Counted from the first letter of the stretch, positions 29,665 through 39,582 are shown. The stretch is DNA of 58,150 nt from an uncultured Coriobacteriia bacterium (GCA_903831865.1 CAIKZH010000003.1:1-58150), one strand, 5' to 3'. The notes: generated from the letters alone by a model not told the origin. Program-made: numbers and translations.

Positions 29665-30874
29665 GACCGGGTCGCCTCCTTGCCGGTGAAGGTCTCCCAG
29701 CGCTTCACGATCACGTCGCAGTAGGCGGGGTCGAGTTCGAGGCCGTAGCAGACGCGCCCGAGTTGCTCGGCGGCGATGAGCGTGGTGCCGGATCCGAGGA
29801 ACAGGTCGAGCACGCAGTCCCCGGTCTTCGACGAGTGATCGAGCGCTCTGGCCACGAGCGCGACCGGCTTCATCGTCGGGTGCTCCTCGCTGCGTCTCGG
29901 CCGAGGTATCTCCCACACGTCGTCGAGATCCCGGCGGTCGCAGAAGGTCGACGCACCCTTCTTCGGCCAGCCGTACCAGATCGGCTCATAGCGCCTGTGG
30001 TACTTCGAGCGGCCCAGCACGAAAGTGTCCTTGACCCAGATCACCGTCGCTGACCAGTGAAGGCCGGCGCCGCGGAGCGCGAAGTCGAGAGATGGCCACT
30101 CCGATGCTCCCAGCACGCAGTAGACGTCGCCTTTGGCGAAGGCGGCGATCTGCAGCGCGACCATGCCGAGGAAGTCGTGGAAGTCTTGCGGCGAGAGGTT
30201 GTCGTTCTTGAGGCCAGGACGCTGACGGTGCCGCGGGTTGGAGTCCAGGCCGATGGCCACGTTCCAAGGCGGGTCCGTAAACACCATGTCCGCGTCTCGG
30301 TCCGCCATCAGGCCCTTCACGTCATCGGAACTGGTCGCATCGCCGCACAGCAGCCGGTGATTCCCGAGCATCCACAGGTCGCCCGCCTTCGTGACCGGAT
30401 CCTCTGGCGGCTCGGGCGCCTCGTCCTCGATCACCTCTGGCCCGGCGGACGGGGCCGCAGTGAACAGCAACTCGAGCTCGGAGTGCTCGAAGCCGGTCAG
30501 GTCCATGTCGAACTCGCCCGTGTCGAGGTCGCTCAGCAGGTCCTTCAGCATCGGCAGGTCAGGCGCGGCCAGCTCCGCGATGCGGTTGTCGGCGATGAGG
30601 TCGGCCCACTCCGCGGCCTCGCTCTCGTAGTCCTGCCAGTCGACAGGCACCTGCTCGAGCTTGAGGACGCGTGCGGCTTCCAGCCGGCCGTGGCCTCTCA
30701 CCACGAACCCGGAGCGCGTCGAGACCGTGATCGGGGCGCGCCAGCCCTGGGCGGAGATGATCTTGGCGAGCAGCTCGATCTGGGAAGCGGGGTGCGTGTT
30801 GGGGTTGCGAGGGTTGCCGGTGACTCGCTCGATGGGCACGAGCTCGTCGTGGGCGCACAAGACGTCGGGGCTCA
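29661..30874 (-). CDS. ParB-like N-domain fused to N4/N6-type DNA methyltransferase
   Basis: IERVTGNPRNPNTHPASQ... VVRGHGRLEAAR; then FTDPPWNV and DLFLGSGTTLIAAEQ. Confidence 0.85.
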
Positions 30875-31324
30875 CGCGTCTCTCCTTGCTCGTCGGCTTA
30901 CTCGGGTCTTGGCGTGGTGGCAGGGCAGGCATCGGCAGTAGAGGTTGGCCACGTCGTTAGTCCCGCCATCGGACAGCGGATCGACGTGATCGCACTCCCA
31001 CGGCTGCCCCTCGGGGAACAGGCGCCCCTTGAGCTTGGTCCCGCAGTCCTCGCACTTGCCGCCGGCGAGCTCGTAGCGCTTCGCTCGATTGCGCGCGTAG
31101 TCCGGATCCCGATAACCCTCCCGCCACTTCTGCGATTCGCGTCGGCGCTTCTCCTCGGTAAACGTGTGCTCCGGGCAGTAGGTCGACCCGCCAGTGAGCC
31201 GTCCGCACTTCGCGCACAAGGTCGACTTGGCGCCTCCGCGCTTGTGCTTGGCGCATCTCGCGGTGCCGTCCTCGGTGATGCGCCCGCACACGAGGCAGGT
31301 GCGACTGGGTACCGGAGTCCTCAC
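30872..31324 (-). CDS. HNH endonuclease with zinc-finger N-terminus
   Basis: CEDCGTKLKGRLFPEGQPWECDHVDPLSDGGTNDVANLYCRCLPCHHAKT. Confidence 0.8.
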   Translation of the reverse strand: MRTPVPSRTCLVCGRITEDGTARCAKHKRGGAKSTLCAKCGRLTGGSTYCPEHTFTEEKRRRESQKWREGYRDPDYARNRAKRYELAGGKCEDCGTKLKGRLFPEGQPWECDHVDPLSDGGTNDVANLYCRCLPCHHAKTRVSRRARRDA

Positions 31325-31893
31325 GACCGCCTCGCGCGGCTGCCGTACCGCTCGCGAGCGTCGGCGACCAGCGCAGGAAGATGGCGCCTTATGGTCTCCG
31401 GGCAGAGACCCGATTCCGCAGATGCCGCGCGCAGCGTAGAGCCTCCCCGCAGCAGGCGCTCGGCAACGACGAGCGCCGGAGCGACGCGACCCTCGAAGTG
31501 CCTTCGGTGAGCCTCCGCTGACGCCTTCTGGTGGACTTCGGATGAGATCCCCAGGGCCTTGCGGCGTTGGGACTCCCGCCCTGCGGTCGACAGCGTGCGG
31601 GGGTGTCGGCACCCGTCACTCCCGCGAAGCGCGTCCGGATTCGCCTTCCCGCGAGCAACCATCCGCAGGTGATGGTCCTCGTCGCAGATCACCGCGGACT
31701 TCGTGAGATGTCCCATCTCACGCAACACATGGCAGTCCACGTCGTGGACCCGGTGCGCATGGCCTGCGACGACGCGGTAGGGACCGCAGCCGCATATCGG
31801 ACAGATGCCGTCCTCAAGTAGGCGCCTGATCTCCTCCGGCTCGGCGGCCTTGGATACGTCGACAATCGGCCGGTTGTACTTTCGACGGCTCAC
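31321..31893 (-). CDS. Zinc-finger (Ros/MucR-like) + HTH protein
   Basis: CPICGCGPYRVVAGHAHRVHDVDCHVLREMGHL; C-term HTH. Confidence 0.6.
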   Translation of the reverse strand: MSRRKYNRPIVDVSKAAEPEEIRRLLEDGICPICGCGPYRVVAGHAHRVHDVDCHVLREMGHLTKSAVICDEDHHLRMVARGKANPDALRGSDGCRHPRTLSTAGRESQRRKALGISSEVHQKASAEAHRRHFEGRVAPALVVAERLLRGGSTLRAASAESGLCPETIRRHLPALVADARERYGSRARRS

Positions 31894-32507
31894 GTCCGCT
31901 CCCGCTTCCGTGCCACGCGGGTGTGGGTCCAGCAGAGGCCGCCGGTGCCGTTGGCGTCGTTTCTACATCCGGGCACCGAGCACTCGGCCGCACGCTCGGC
32001 TTGCTTTGCCGCGGCCTGGATCTCACGCTGGGCCCGGCGCTGTTGTTCGATCTCGTGGTACTGGCGCACACGCTCCTCGGCGTAGCAGGTGAAGCACAGG
32101 CCGCTGGCCGTGTGTCTCGCCGGCCACCTGCCGCATGCCGGGCACAGGGCCGGAGGGTTGGCGGCGTCCTCCGCGATCCTGCGCTCGATCAGCGAGAGCG
32201 ACAGCGCTCCGGACAACGCCTGAGTTCGGAAGATGGCGTTCTCGCCGGAGGTCCACGACTCGCCTCGCGTCTGGCTGAGCATGATGCCGCGCCTGGATCC
32301 AGGCTTGCGCAGTTCGACGCGCATCCGATGCGCCTTGCGCTCCACCGCAGCGACGGTGCGACCGAGGGCCTCAGCGATGGCTCTTGATCCTTCCTTCGCG
32401 TGTCCGCGCAGGTAGCGGATCTCGCCCGACGACCACGGGCCTGAAATCATCCGCGCGGAATCATCCACCCTCCGCTCGGCGGCACTCCCTTCGCGACGAA
32501 TGGTCAC
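31890..32507 (-). CDS. SANT/Myb-like and zinc-finger phage protein
   Basis: WSSGEIRYLRGHAKEGSRAIAEALGRTVAAVERKA; CPACGRWPARHTASGLCFTCY; CSVPGCRN. Confidence 0.55.
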   Translation of the reverse strand: MTIRREGSAAERRVDDSARMISGPWSSGEIRYLRGHAKEGSRAIAEALGRTVAAVERKAHRMRVELRKPGSRRGIMLSQTRGESWTSGENAIFRTQALSGALSLSLIERRIAEDAANPPALCPACGRWPARHTASGLCFTCYAEERVRQYHEIEQQRRAQREIQAAAKQAERAAECSVPGCRNDANGTGGLCWTHTRVARKRERT

Positions 32508-33253
32508 GCGGCCCCCTTGAAGTCTGACGCGTACCACTTTTCGGACGCCTCGGAGTCCTTCCGTCTTGCCACCATCCGGTGGATCGCTGATTGTGAGACG
32601 CCCATGGCGCGCGCTATCGATGCCTGAGACGCCCCCGCCTCCAGCATCTCCAGCGCCCGGAGTTCATCGGCGTCCCTCAAGGCGCGGGGATGGCCTATCC
32701 TCGGCTCTCGCATCGCCCATCTGGCCATCTGGCGGGACAGGGCGTCGCAAGACACGCCGACCGCTTCGGCTGCATCCTGCAGCCGCATGCCGCTCTCGTA
32801 CATGGCGGCCGCCCGACGGTATTTCGGCTCGTACTCTCTCGCGACCGCCTCACGCTGGCGGCGGGACGCCGATCTACGCTGATCGTCGGTGAAGTTGGCC
32901 CTGGCACGGGCTGCGCACGCAGCGCGCTCTTCTTCAGTGAGCCTGCGAGTCTGCCGAGGAGCGGGGCTCGTTCTATGACGTTCCGCTTTCGCTCCTTGAC
33001 CCTGTGGAAGGTGCGACGTGTTGTCTCGGAGCCGCATTTCGTCCGACAACTCCGACGAGCAGAGTGGCGTCGTGTACGGCAGGTGGGCCGCTTCCCGCAA
33101 GTCGTCGGCGCTGATCCCGTGGGCGAGGTGCGCATGCACGGCGAGAGACCTCCACCCCGCGCGCCCACAGATCGGGCACTCCTGAGCTTCGATACACGCC
33201 CGCACCTGTTCGGGACTCCCGAGGTTGTGGTGAGCGGTTCGCTCTGCGTCCAT
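32504..33253 (-). CDS. Zinc-finger (Ros/MucR-like) + multiple HTH protein
   Basis: CPICGRAGWRSLAVHAHLAHGISADDLREAAHLP; two HTH segments. Confidence 0.6.
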   Translation of the reverse strand: MDAERTAHHNLGSPEQVRACIEAQECPICGRAGWRSLAVHAHLAHGISADDLREAAHLPYTTPLCSSELSDEMRLRDNTSHLPQGQGAKAERHRTSPAPRQTRRLTEEERAACAARARANFTDDQRRSASRRQREAVAREYEPKYRRAAAMYESGMRLQDAAEAVGVSCDALSRQMARWAMREPRIGHPRALRDADELRALEMLEAGASQASIARAMGVSQSAIHRMVARRKDSEASEKWYASDFKGAA

Positions 33254-33383
33254 CTTCGTTAGATCACACCGCGCATCGTGCTTCGAACGTCGGTTCTTGG
33301 CGCATTGGCTCGGCCCGTGCAGGGGATTAAGCGTCACGACTCCTCCTCCGCTCCTTCGGACGCGTGCGCTTTCCCGAAGCCCC

Positions 33384-33605
33384 TCACCTGGTCACACTGC
33401 CTTGCTCACGCCACTTGCGGAGCATCCCGGAGACGTAGCGGGTGTTCATGTCTTTGCCACGCTTGGCTGCCTCGTCGATCGCCTGCTCGGTGTTGCCCAT
33501 GCCGTAGACGCGCAACCATCGCGCGACCCACGACCACTCGCCATCGGTCAGGTCTCGCCCGACGAATCCGTCCCAGTACGACCGCTCCAGCTTCCCGTCG
33601 CTCAC
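33384..33605 (-). CDS. Hypothetical phage protein
   Basis: Operon position. Confidence 0.4.
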   Translation of the reverse strand: MSDGKLERSYWDGFVGRDLTDGEWSWVARWLRVYGMGNTEQAIDEAAKRGKDMNTRYVSGMLRKWREQGSVTR

Positions 33606-34266
33606 GCTCGCGCCTCCTGTTGCGTCTCGGCCTTGAGGATGTGGGCGATGAGCCGCATGTTGCCCGGCTCGCCCTGAACGGCCGCCTGCCCGATCGCCTG
33701 CTTGGTCGCCTCTTCACCGAACGCCCTGCACCACTTCACGATCGAGCGGATCTCGTCGGGCTTGGCATCGCGGCGAAGTTTCTCCTCGAAGTACGAGCGC
33801 ACCGGGTGAGGGGCTTCTGTCTCGCGTGCTATCGACAAGACCTTGTCTCTTGAAGGTGAAGGCGTAGGAGAAGGTGAAAGAGAAAGAGAAGCGGCGTTGT
33901 CCGCTGCTTCCCGCTGTTCTTCGCTGTTGAGCGGCGGGCGCCGCTTGTCGGCGTGGATGTTGGACTGATAGCTGTAGAAGGACGCGGGTGGAAGGTAGAT
34001 GACCTCAGCTCCGCGATCCCACAGTTCCAGCAGTCCGGCGTCCTCGATGATCGCGAGCGCCTCTTCGACGTCCTTCGGCGTCTTGTCTCGGCGGTACGGG
34101 CATACCAGGGCGAGCAGGCGCTTCGGGCAGCCCGTGATGGTGGCGTCCTCTTCGACGTGCGGGATCATCCACGTGTAGAGCAACGCCGCGAAGTCGCTGC
34201 GCTGCGCGACGGCGTCGACCTTCTCGTCCAGGGAGATGTCGGTCGAGATGTTCCGGCGCCGGCTCA
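33602..34266 (-). CDS. Phage replisome-organizer-like protein
   Basis: N-terminal wHTH region RRNISTDISLDEKVDAVAQRSDFAALLYTWMIPHVEEDATI. Confidence 0.55.
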
Positions 34267-34404
34267 CGACTCGCTCCCGCAGCGGGCGATGAGCGTCTCG
34301 GCGTCCGGATAGCAGACCATCGGAGCCGTGAGCCGATCGCCCTCGACGTCCCAAGGCTTGTCGAGGACGCTCAGGTCGTCGATCTGCAGGACGCGTTCAG
34401 GCAC
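34264..34404 (-). CDS. Hypothetical small phage protein
   Basis: Short ORF between overlapping genes; GTG start. Confidence 0.35.
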   Translation of the reverse strand: MPERVLQIDDLSVLDKPWDVEGDRLTAPMVCYPDAETLIARCGSES

Positions 34405-34406
34405 GA

Positions 34407-34625
34407 CTACGGCTTGGACTTGATGGCGCTGACGATGCCCTCGGCCACGTGCAAGACCGTGCGATAGGCGCCGTAGACGACGGGGATGACGCCGGCGAGC
34501 GTCATGGCGTCGGCCTGGACGGGCACGCTCGCGGGGATGATCTTGAGCGCGACGGCGGCCGACAGCACCGCGAAGAGCAGCATGAACCAGAACGACGTGC
34601 TTTGAGTGCCGGGACCGACTTGCAT
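34407..34625 (-). CDS. Small membrane protein
   Basis: Two hydrophobic segments. Confidence 0.4.
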   Translation of the reverse strand: MQVGPGTQSTSFWFMLLFAVLSAAVALKIIPASVPVQADAMTLAGVIPVVYGAYRTVLHVAEGIVSAIKSKP

Positions 34626-34750
34626 GGGGACCTCCAGATGCGGTGAGCCGATGGGTCGCTAAATGGCCGCGGCACCGCCTCCTCGCGGACTCCGCCGCAC
34701 GAACGCGCCGCAGAAATCTGCGAGCCTGCATTCGCGCGACATCGCAGTGC

Positions 34751-35104
34751 TCACAGCAGCCGCCCGACTACCCACGCTGCGGCGATCTCAGGCGGCAGAT
34801 CGTCGTGGGGCCTCGAGCTCGGCGGGTCGAACTTCGACAAACGCATCGGAACCTTCCCGGCAAGGTCGGGATAGCGGCCGACGAGGATGCGCGCGAGCGG
34901 ACCGCTGTAGCTGTTGTCGACCGCGTACGGGCTGCCATCGCGGTCGAGGTGACACTCGTCCCTGAGCCGCTCGATCCCCTTCTTGACGCGCGGAGTCTTG
35001 TGGTCAGCGATGGCCTCACGCAGCCACTTCACCAAGAGCGCTTCTGCGTCCGGGTTTGCATCCAGCCACGAGTGCGCGCGAATCATGGCGTCGGGGCGAC
35101 TCAC
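34751..35104 (-). CDS. Hypothetical phage protein
   Basis: Overlaps RuvC-like gene stop; GTG start. Confidence 0.4.
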   Translation of the reverse strand: MSRPDAMIRAHSWLDANPDAEALLVKWLREAIADHKTPRVKKGIERLRDECHLDRDGSPYAVDNSYSGPLARILVGRYPDLAGKVPMRLSKFDPPSSRPHDDLPPEIAAAWVVGRLL

Positions 35105-35595
35105 CGGCGTGTCTTCTGCATCGCGAGGTAGTGGAGACCGTGCGCGGCCGCGCTCCGCAGGTGTTCGTTGCGCAGCACCTCGTCTCCCGGACAGATGCCG
35201 TGCTGTCCCAGGGCCCAGAGCCGCATCGCCTGCGCGTAGGCGGTCATGACCGTCTCCGGGTCCTGCCACACGATCTCGCCGGAGTCCGTGAGCGAGCGCA
35301 GGACGGGCACGAGCAGCCCGACCGTGAGCGGAGTCGTCCAGCGGTTCTTCGCCGCGCGCAGATGACCGGGGATGTCCTTGTACGACTCGCAGGCGAGCAC
35401 ATCGGCACGCGGCCACTCCGCGGTAGCCTCGGCAATCTCGGCGGCCATGTGCTCGACTCGCGTCACGCAGGGACCGAACTGGGGACAGGTCGCTCCGGCC
35501 TTGGAGCGGACGGTGAGGGCGCGCGCGACACGGCGGCCCTCGAACAGCACGAGGCCGGTGTTGGCGAGACCGGGGTCGATGGCGAGAAGGTTCAT
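35101..35595 (-). CDS. RuvC-like Holliday junction resolvase/nuclease fold protein
   Basis: MNLLAIDPGLANTGLVLFEG ... ACESYKD. Confidence 0.65.
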   Translation of the reverse strand: MNLLAIDPGLANTGLVLFEGRRVARALTVRSKAGATCPQFGPCVTRVEHMAAEIAEATAEWPRADVLACESYKDIPGHLRAAKNRWTTPLTVGLLVPVLRSLTDSGEIVWQDPETVMTAYAQAMRLWALGQHGICPGDEVLRNEHLRSAAAHGLHYLAMQKTRR

Positions 35596-35747
35596 CGGCC
35601 CCTCACATCGAGCGCCTCGGCGATGCCAAGAATCGCGGACTCGCCTGAGAGCCCGATGCCCGCGGTGTCGTCGAGCACGCAGGTGACCTGGGACCGGCAG
35701 GACCGGCCGCCGAAACCGATTCCAAACCCGACGCGAGAGGCGGTCAT
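35592..35747 (-). CDS. Hypothetical small phage protein
   Basis: Overlaps both neighbours. Confidence 0.35.
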   Translation of the reverse strand: MTASRVGFGIGFGGRSCRSQVTCVLDDTAGIGLSGESAILGIAEALDVRGR

Positions 35748-36643
35748 GACCGCGACCCCTCACCGGGCCACGTCACTTCCGGATCCGCGTCGGTGGCGAC
35801 GCGCTCATCCTTCGGCGCGATTCCGTCCAGGACCGTGGCAGCCTGCTCGGCGGTAAGGTCCTTGGCGGCGCGCACATGGAAGCGCGTATTGAGCGCGCTG
35901 CGCAAAGCAGGGACGCTCCTGCCCGACGCCTTCCAAATCCGCTCGATGGCGGCGATCTGGTCTGATGATGCGAGCTGGACCGCGGTGAGCGGGACGTCGC
36001 TCAGGTCCTCGATGTCCTGCGTGAAGATGTCTGAGGCGGCGGTGGCCGAGAGAATGGCCGCGATGAAGGCGCGCTTCTGCGCCATCTTCAGCACCGTGTT
36101 GTAGTTGTCGGCCGGATTGTCGTGCTCGACCTTCTCGCCGGCGACGACGATCTCCCATGTGCCGGTGTCCGGGTTCTTCTTGGTGGAGTGGCCCCGGCCT
36201 CCCAGGAGCGCGATCGCCTCAGCCTGCTTGTCCTTGCGCAGATCCCAGTAGGCGGGCGGGACCGGCTCGCCGGTGAAGGTGACCTCGCCGGTGCGGAATC
36301 GGTACTTGCCCTCCTTGGTGGAGCAGGATCCCATCGCGTCGCCGACGACCTGTCCGGTGACCAGCGACGTGAGCGTGCAGGTCAGGACGTAATCGCGGTG
36401 GTCGTTATCGAGCTTCTCGACGTCGCGGTGATAGCTCGGCGCGAGGCGGAAGGTCATGGCGAGCTTCTCGGCGCCGGGCTTGAGCAGGCTGGGCTTGTCG
36501 CCGCACCCGGGGATCTTGCCGTAGTGCTCACCCTCGTGCATGACGCCCGCCATGACCTGCTGGATGAGCGCGACTTGCGCGATGATGTCGGCGGGAGTCA
36601 GCACCTCGTGCTGACAGATCGCGAGAGCGGTGTCCTCGCTCAT
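35744..36643 (-). CDS. Conserved phage early protein
   Basis: 299 aa, MHEGEHYGKIPGCGDKPSLLKPGAEKLAMTFRLAP. Confidence 0.55.
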   Translation of the reverse strand: MSEDTALAICQHEVLTPADIIAQVALIQQVMAGVMHEGEHYGKIPGCGDKPSLLKPGAEKLAMTFRLAPSYHRDVEKLDNDHRDYVLTCTLTSLVTGQVVGDAMGSCSTKEGKYRFRTGEVTFTGEPVPPAYWDLRKDKQAEAIALLGGRGHSTKKNPDTGTWEIVVAGEKVEHDNPADNYNTVLKMAQKRAFIAAILSATAASDIFTQDIEDLSDVPLTAVQLASSDQIAAIERIWKASGRSVPALRSALNTRFHVRAAKDLTAEQAATVLDGIAPKDERVATDADPEVTWPGEGSRS

Positions 36644-36894
36644 CGCGCGCAGCCCGGACCAGCGGCTTTGGCTGCGGAAACCGGACTGCTGAGCGAGATG
36701 AGCAGTTCCGATGGCGGCACGCCGAAGGCTTCGGCGACGCGCCGGATCGTTGTCCGAGAGACTCTGCGGCCGGCGAGAAGCTGTGCCAGCGTGACACGGT
36801 TCACGCCTGACGCCGTGACGAGGTCCGCCAGGTTCCAGCAGCGCTCGTCGATGAGCGCCCTAACGCGCGCCACTGAGATTTCGGGGGCCTTCAC
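36640..36894 (-). CDS. Cro/C1-type HTH regulator
   Basis: NLADLVTASGVNRVTLAQLLAGRRVSRTTIRRVAEAFGVPPSELL. Confidence 0.75.
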   Translation of the reverse strand: MKAPEISVARVRALIDERCWNLADLVTASGVNRVTLAQLLAGRRVSRTTIRRVAEAFGVPPSELLISLSSPVSAAKAAGPGCAR

Positions 36895-37086
36895 AGATCT
36901 GCCTCCCACTCCATGTGCTCGTCGGCAGTCGTGTCGAGCCACCGAACGAACCCGCTCTTGGGGATGCGGATGGTCCGACCAAATCTGTGATAGGGGACGT
37001 TCTTTGACCTGATGAGCCCGTACAGGTAGTTCTTGGAGACGCCGATTGCCTTCGCCGCCTCACCGACCGAGTACTCGAGTTCCATG
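36891..37086 (-). CDS. Excisionase/MerR-type HTH protein
   Basis: YSVGEAAKAIGVSKNYLYGLIRSKNVPYHRFGRTIRIPKSGFVRWL. Confidence 0.75.
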
Positions 37087-37188
37087 GTATGGCGCTTTCT
37101 CTCACTCGGTAGCACTTCCGGCCGCTATGTAACCACTCCGGGTTGCACCACACAAGGGTTCGGTTCAGATTAGGTCATGCAAATGTCA

Positions 37189-37221
37189 GTCACCGGGTGT
37201 ACCTTATTTGCACCGGGTGAC
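37189..37221. promoter_or_regulatory. Candidate operator: GTCACCGGGTG-N11-CACCGGGTGAC
   Basis: Near-perfect inverted repeat in divergent intergenic region between excisionase and repressor-like genes. Confidence 0.5.
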
Positions 37222-37254
37222 CTATAGAGCTAGAATCCGCATCGAGGGAGACGA

Positions 37255-37641
37255 ATGGAGCCAGAAGCGCGGGTTGTCCTGTCCATCGACGAAGAGGCGT
37301 ACATGGCGGATCAGAAAGGGCTTCGGGCGGCATCGAGGCTGAAAGCGACGACGGTCTACATGCTCGACCTGCCCGAACTCGGATATCGAATCCAGAAGGC
37401 GCGTATCAACCGGCGGTACCCCACCGCGGCGGCCATGAAGAGAGCACTCGACGATTGGTGCTCGGCGCACGGGATGCCGTCGCTATCGATCGGGATGGTC
37501 CACCGACTCGAGACAGGTAAGCGCCCCCTGTCGGCCGACGAGATCCTGATGTTTGAAGAGGTGCTCAAGCCGGAGGGCGGGCCGGCGTACTTCCTGCCGA
37601 AGATCGGCGAGAGCGAACCGGACTGTCAGCCGGGCGACTGA
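37255..37641 (+). CDS. HTH repressor-like protein
   Basis: Divergent from excisionase, upstream of integrase; GMVHRLETGKRPLSADEILMFEEVL. Confidence 0.5.
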   Translation: MEPEARVVLSIDEEAYMADQKGLRAASRLKATTVYMLDLPELGYRIQKARINRRYPTAAAMKRALDDWCSAHGMPSLSIGMVHRLETGKRPLSADEILMFEEVLKPEGGPAYFLPKIGESEPDCQPGD

Positions 37642-37642
37642 G

Positions 37643-38803
37643 GTGACCCGCCGCGCTCTCGGATCCCGCGTGGAGGTTTCACCGGGGCTCCATCGTCTCC
37701 GCGTTCCATGTGAGCCCGACCCGGAAACGGGGCGGCGCCGGGAGATTGATCGGCACTTTAGAGGCAGCGCGCGCGAGGCGGACCAGGAGCTCGCGCGCAT
37801 GCTGTCCGCCGAGGGTCACGCAGGCCCGCCCTCGGCCATCGCCTTGAAGGAGTACCTGGAGCAGCGGTATCTGCCCTGGGCCGAGGGACGGCTCCGGCGG
37901 ACCACGATGGCCGGCTACCGAAGCGTTGTCAGGATCCACGTCGTTCCTCGACTCGGGTCCCTAAGGCTCTCGAAGGTCACGCCGCATGTCATCGACATGT
38001 GGGTCGCGCGCATGCTCCGGGAAAAGGTGAAGGATCAGACTCGCAACCACGCCTACGTGGTGCTCCGCACGGCCCTCAGGCAGGCCGTCGCCTGGGGGAT
38101 GCTGCCCTCCGATCCGACCGTTGGGACGCGTGCGCCGAACGTGCCCGAACGCGACTTGGTGACGCTGGACATCGACCAAGCGAACAGGTACCTCGACGCC
38201 TTCGCGGGGACTGCGTGCGAACTCGCGGTCGTGATCGCTTTGGGAGTGGGGCTGCGTCGGAGCGAGGCGTGCGCTCTGCAGTGGAGCGACCTGAAGCTCG
38301 TGGCGCCGACGGGCGACGCCCCCGCATCAGGAGCGGTCACGATTACCAAGGCTCGCCACCAGTATGGCCGGGAGGTCTGGACGACCGAGCCGAAGTCGAA
38401 GAGCAGCCGCCGGGCGCTCTTGCTCGCCCCTTGGGTGGTCGAGGCGCTGCTGCCGCACCGCGGACTCGGGCCTGTGGTCTCCATGGCGCCGGACGAACTC
38501 ACCCGCGCCTACCGCAAGACGATCAAGACATTCAACGCGGAGCACACCAAGACGCCCCTGCCCTACGTTCCGTTCCGCGATCTGCGCAATGCGCATGGCA
38601 GCATCATGGTCGACCTCGGAGAGGGCACGAAGGCGATTGCCGACTACTACGGACATGAGACGTCGGAGGTAACCGAGCGAAGGTACATCCGTCCGCACCT
38701 GGCGGTCCAGGAGCGCTACGTCGCGACCGTCCAGAGGATGCGACACTCCCCGCAAAGTCCCGCAACCGAGGGGGACGAGAGGGTATCGGCGGGGACGGAA
38801 TAG
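37643..38803 (+). CDS. int: Tyrosine recombinase/integrase
   Basis: ALGVGLRRSEACALQWSDL, PFRDLRNAHGSIM, YYGHETSEVTERRYI. Confidence 0.85.
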   Translation: MTRRALGSRVEVSPGLHRLRVPCEPDPETGRRREIDRHFRGSAREADQELARMLSAEGHAGPPSAIALKEYLEQRYLPWAEGRLRRTTMAGYRSVVRIHVVPRLGSLRLSKVTPHVIDMWVARMLREKVKDQTRNHAYVVLRTALRQAVAWGMLPSDPTVGTRAPNVPERDLVTLDIDQANRYLDAFAGTACELAVVIALGVGLRRSEACALQWSDLKLVAPTGDAPASGAVTITKARHQYGREVWTTEPKSKSSRRALLLAPWVVEALLPHRGLGPVVSMAPDELTRAYRKTIKTFNAEHTKTPLPYVPFRDLRNAHGSIMVDLGEGTKAIADYYGHETSEVTERRYIRPHLAVQERYVATVQRMRHSPQSPATEGDERVSAGTE

Positions 38804-38865
38804 CTGCCGTGAGCCCCTTTGACCTGCGGTTTCGTCTCCCCTCGTCCCCCGCTGTCACCCCCACG

Positions 38866-38915
38866 GCGGTTTCCTAAACCATGTGCCGCAGGTTCGAATC
38901 CTGCCGGGGGCACCA
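38866..38915 (+). other. 3' half of tRNA-Arg(CCT): probable att junction (attL/attR)
   Basis: GGTTTCCTAAACC...GCCGCAGGTTCGAATCCTGCCGGGGGCACCA: T-arm, acceptor 3' strand and CCA present; no D-arm or matching 5' acceptor strand upstream. Confidence 0.85.
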
Positions 38916-39067
38916 CGCCTGACCTGCTGTTTCTCCGGAATCAGGCTCCGGATTCGAGGCCCGAGATGCCCCTTTGGGCACACTCCGGGCACACAACACG
39001 GTGCATCCAGACGACGCTGGACGCCTCTTTGCGCAGTTCAGCGCCTGCATCGGCACAAGCAGCCGCA

Positions 39068-39514
39068 CTACCCGCGTCGGTGTCCCTGCGACCGGGAGTC
39101 TGTGCTCTGCAGGTGCTGCAGGACGCACGATCGACAGATGTCGGGCACACGGTCGCTGCCGTGGTGCCTCCTCAAAGCGTTGCCATACGCCTCCCGCATG
39201 GAGTCGGCGTTCCGGTAGGGGTGCAAGCCGTGACCGGCGTTCCAATCGTGCTGGAGTGCGGCCCATGACGCGTCCGGGTCGGCGGCGCGCCTCTGCTCAA
39301 CAAACTGCACCATCTCAGCGACGAACGGGCGCGGCCGACGATGACGCACGGTTCGGGCGCGGCACTGAGGACTGCGGTTGTCGAAGTGACCCTGACCATC
39401 GAGCGCTCGATCGGGAGCGAAGGGACACGGGCTGACCGATGCGAGCACAGCCGCGGCCTCTTCCAGAGTGCGCTTGAGGCGGTGGGCCTGATCTCGATGC
39501 GTCTCTTCCCTCAT
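39068..39514 (-). CDS. Hypothetical protein
   Basis: VAEMVQFVEQRRAADPDASWAALQHDWNAGHGLHPYRNADSMREAYGNAL looks protein-like. Confidence 0.4.
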   Translation of the reverse strand: MREETHRDQAHRLKRTLEEAAAVLASVSPCPFAPDRALDGQGHFDNRSPQCRARTVRHRRPRPFVAEMVQFVEQRRAADPDASWAALQHDWNAGHGLHPYRNADSMREAYGNALRRHHGSDRVPDICRSCVLQHLQSTDSRSQGHRRG

Positions 39515-39582
39515 TGCTCCCCAGCCGTTCGTCTGCCAACCGTGTCTGCGAAGCCTAGCACCGCGAGAGGGCGCGGCAGGAG

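Noticed and set aside
38835-38915. Complete tRNA-Arg gene
   Set aside because: Upstream sequence lacks a D-arm and a 5' acceptor strand pairing with CGGGGGC; only the 3' half is supported.
38874-39266. 130-aa ORF ending ...WCPRQDSNLRHMV
   Set aside because: PRQDSNLRHMV is the known artefact of translating the reverse complement of a tRNA 3' end; here it crosses the tRNA-Arg fragment.
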